From positions 1 to 5,774 of the forward strand of contig CAKSQP010000092.1 in NCBI GenBank assembly GCA_934486965.1: a stretch of DNA of 5,774 nucleotides, read 5' to 3'. The stretch is from an uncultured Eubacteriales bacterium. GTDB taxonomy: Bacteria > Bacillota > Clostridia > Oscillospirales > UBA644. Positions 5,592 to 5,774 of the stretch are shown piece after piece. Position numbers and translations under genes: made by a program. Position 1 is the stretch's first letter; every line of letters begins with the position of its first letter. The notes under the pieces are model-generated. The model was given only the letters and a program-made list of their open reading frames with translations, was not told the DNA's origin and ran no database searches.

Positions 5592-5774
5592 TTATTTGCC
5601 CCCTTTCGTTATCTGCTCCAGAATTTCATCGTCGGTGTAATATCTCGCGCTCGTATATGTACGGAGTTTGTTGCTTGAAGTAATTACAGGCATTTTTGTG
5701 CTCAACGGATTGTTCATATACATAAGCGGGCAGATATAACTTGTGATAACACCCGTTTTCCTTAATCTTTCGGC
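5592..5774 (-). CDS. Aconitase X large (catalytic) subunit, C-terminal 60 residues only
   Basis: The frame enters at the window edge in phase and ends at TAA (5594-5592). The visible 60 residues include TSYICPLMY, PVITSSNKL and RTYTSARYYTDDEILEQI. This matches the expected end of AcnX large subunits: a conserved Cys region, then T-x-S-x-K, a Tyr-rich stretch and a closing helix. The single cysteine (15th visible residue) may be one of the Fe-S ligands known in the family, but the other cysteines lie outside the window. Adjacency to the swivel subunit in the order large-small is the main support. The start, promoter and upstream operon partners are not visible. Confidence 0.82.
   Translation of the reverse strand, partial: AERLRKTGVITSYICPLMYMNNPLSTKMPVITSSNKLRTYTSARYYTDDEILEQITKGGK
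5599..5606 (-). promoter_or_regulatory. Ribosome binding site of the AcnX small subunit, inside the large-subunit gene
   Basis: AAAGGGGG on the minus strand lies nine bases before the ATG at 5589 and overlaps the last codons of the large subunit. The overlap plus the two-base gap suggests translational coupling, which would help keep the two subunits in equal amounts. Confidence 0.7.

Overview
The window looks like a chromosomal segment of a gut-type Clostridia (Firmicutes), probably an uncultured Oscillospirales-like lineage. This is inferred, not searched. The grounds are near-consensus AGGAGG ribosome sites, Gram-positive sigma-A promoters, AT-rich intergenic DNA, Clostridia-style secreted repeat proteins and the C-x-H...C-x2-C cassette. 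All supported genes are on the minus strand, so transcription runs from high to low coordinates.

Region by region, in the direction of transcription: (1) 5774-5592 is the last 60 codons of an aconitase X (AcnX) large subunit. It is followed after 2 nt by the complete AcnX small (swivel) subunit at 5589-5146, and an intrinsic terminator closes that operon at 5139-5109. (2) An extended -10 sigma-A promoter (5087-5059) drives a secreted calcineurin-like metallophosphoesterase (5027-2493, 844 aa). Its C-terminal half is six cell-wall/glucan-binding-like repeats, the last three being young 222-bp tandem copies. A 14-bp perfect hairpin terminator (2486-2446) ends it. (3) An AT-rich gap of about 220 bp holds a 9-bp-arm dyad (2412-2431). 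(4) A perfect-consensus promoter (2226-2198) and an 86-nt structured leader precede a large secreted protein (2105 to beyond base 1). That protein has a signal peptide, a CBM9-like domain, a Cys/His cassette and a long helical repeat region.

The AcnX pair is a cytoplasmic dehydratase whose substrate cannot be told from here. The two downstream genes are separate transcription units, each encoding an exported protein with carbohydrate- or wall-binding features, which suggests an envelope or extracellular role. They are probably not functionally tied to AcnX. I found no defence system, mobile element, CRISPR array or tRNA/rRNA gene. The most unusual items are the Gln in place of His in the phosphoesterase's first metal motif, the recent repeat expansion, the 282-residue duplication in the partial surface protein, and a leader that can pair with its own start codon.
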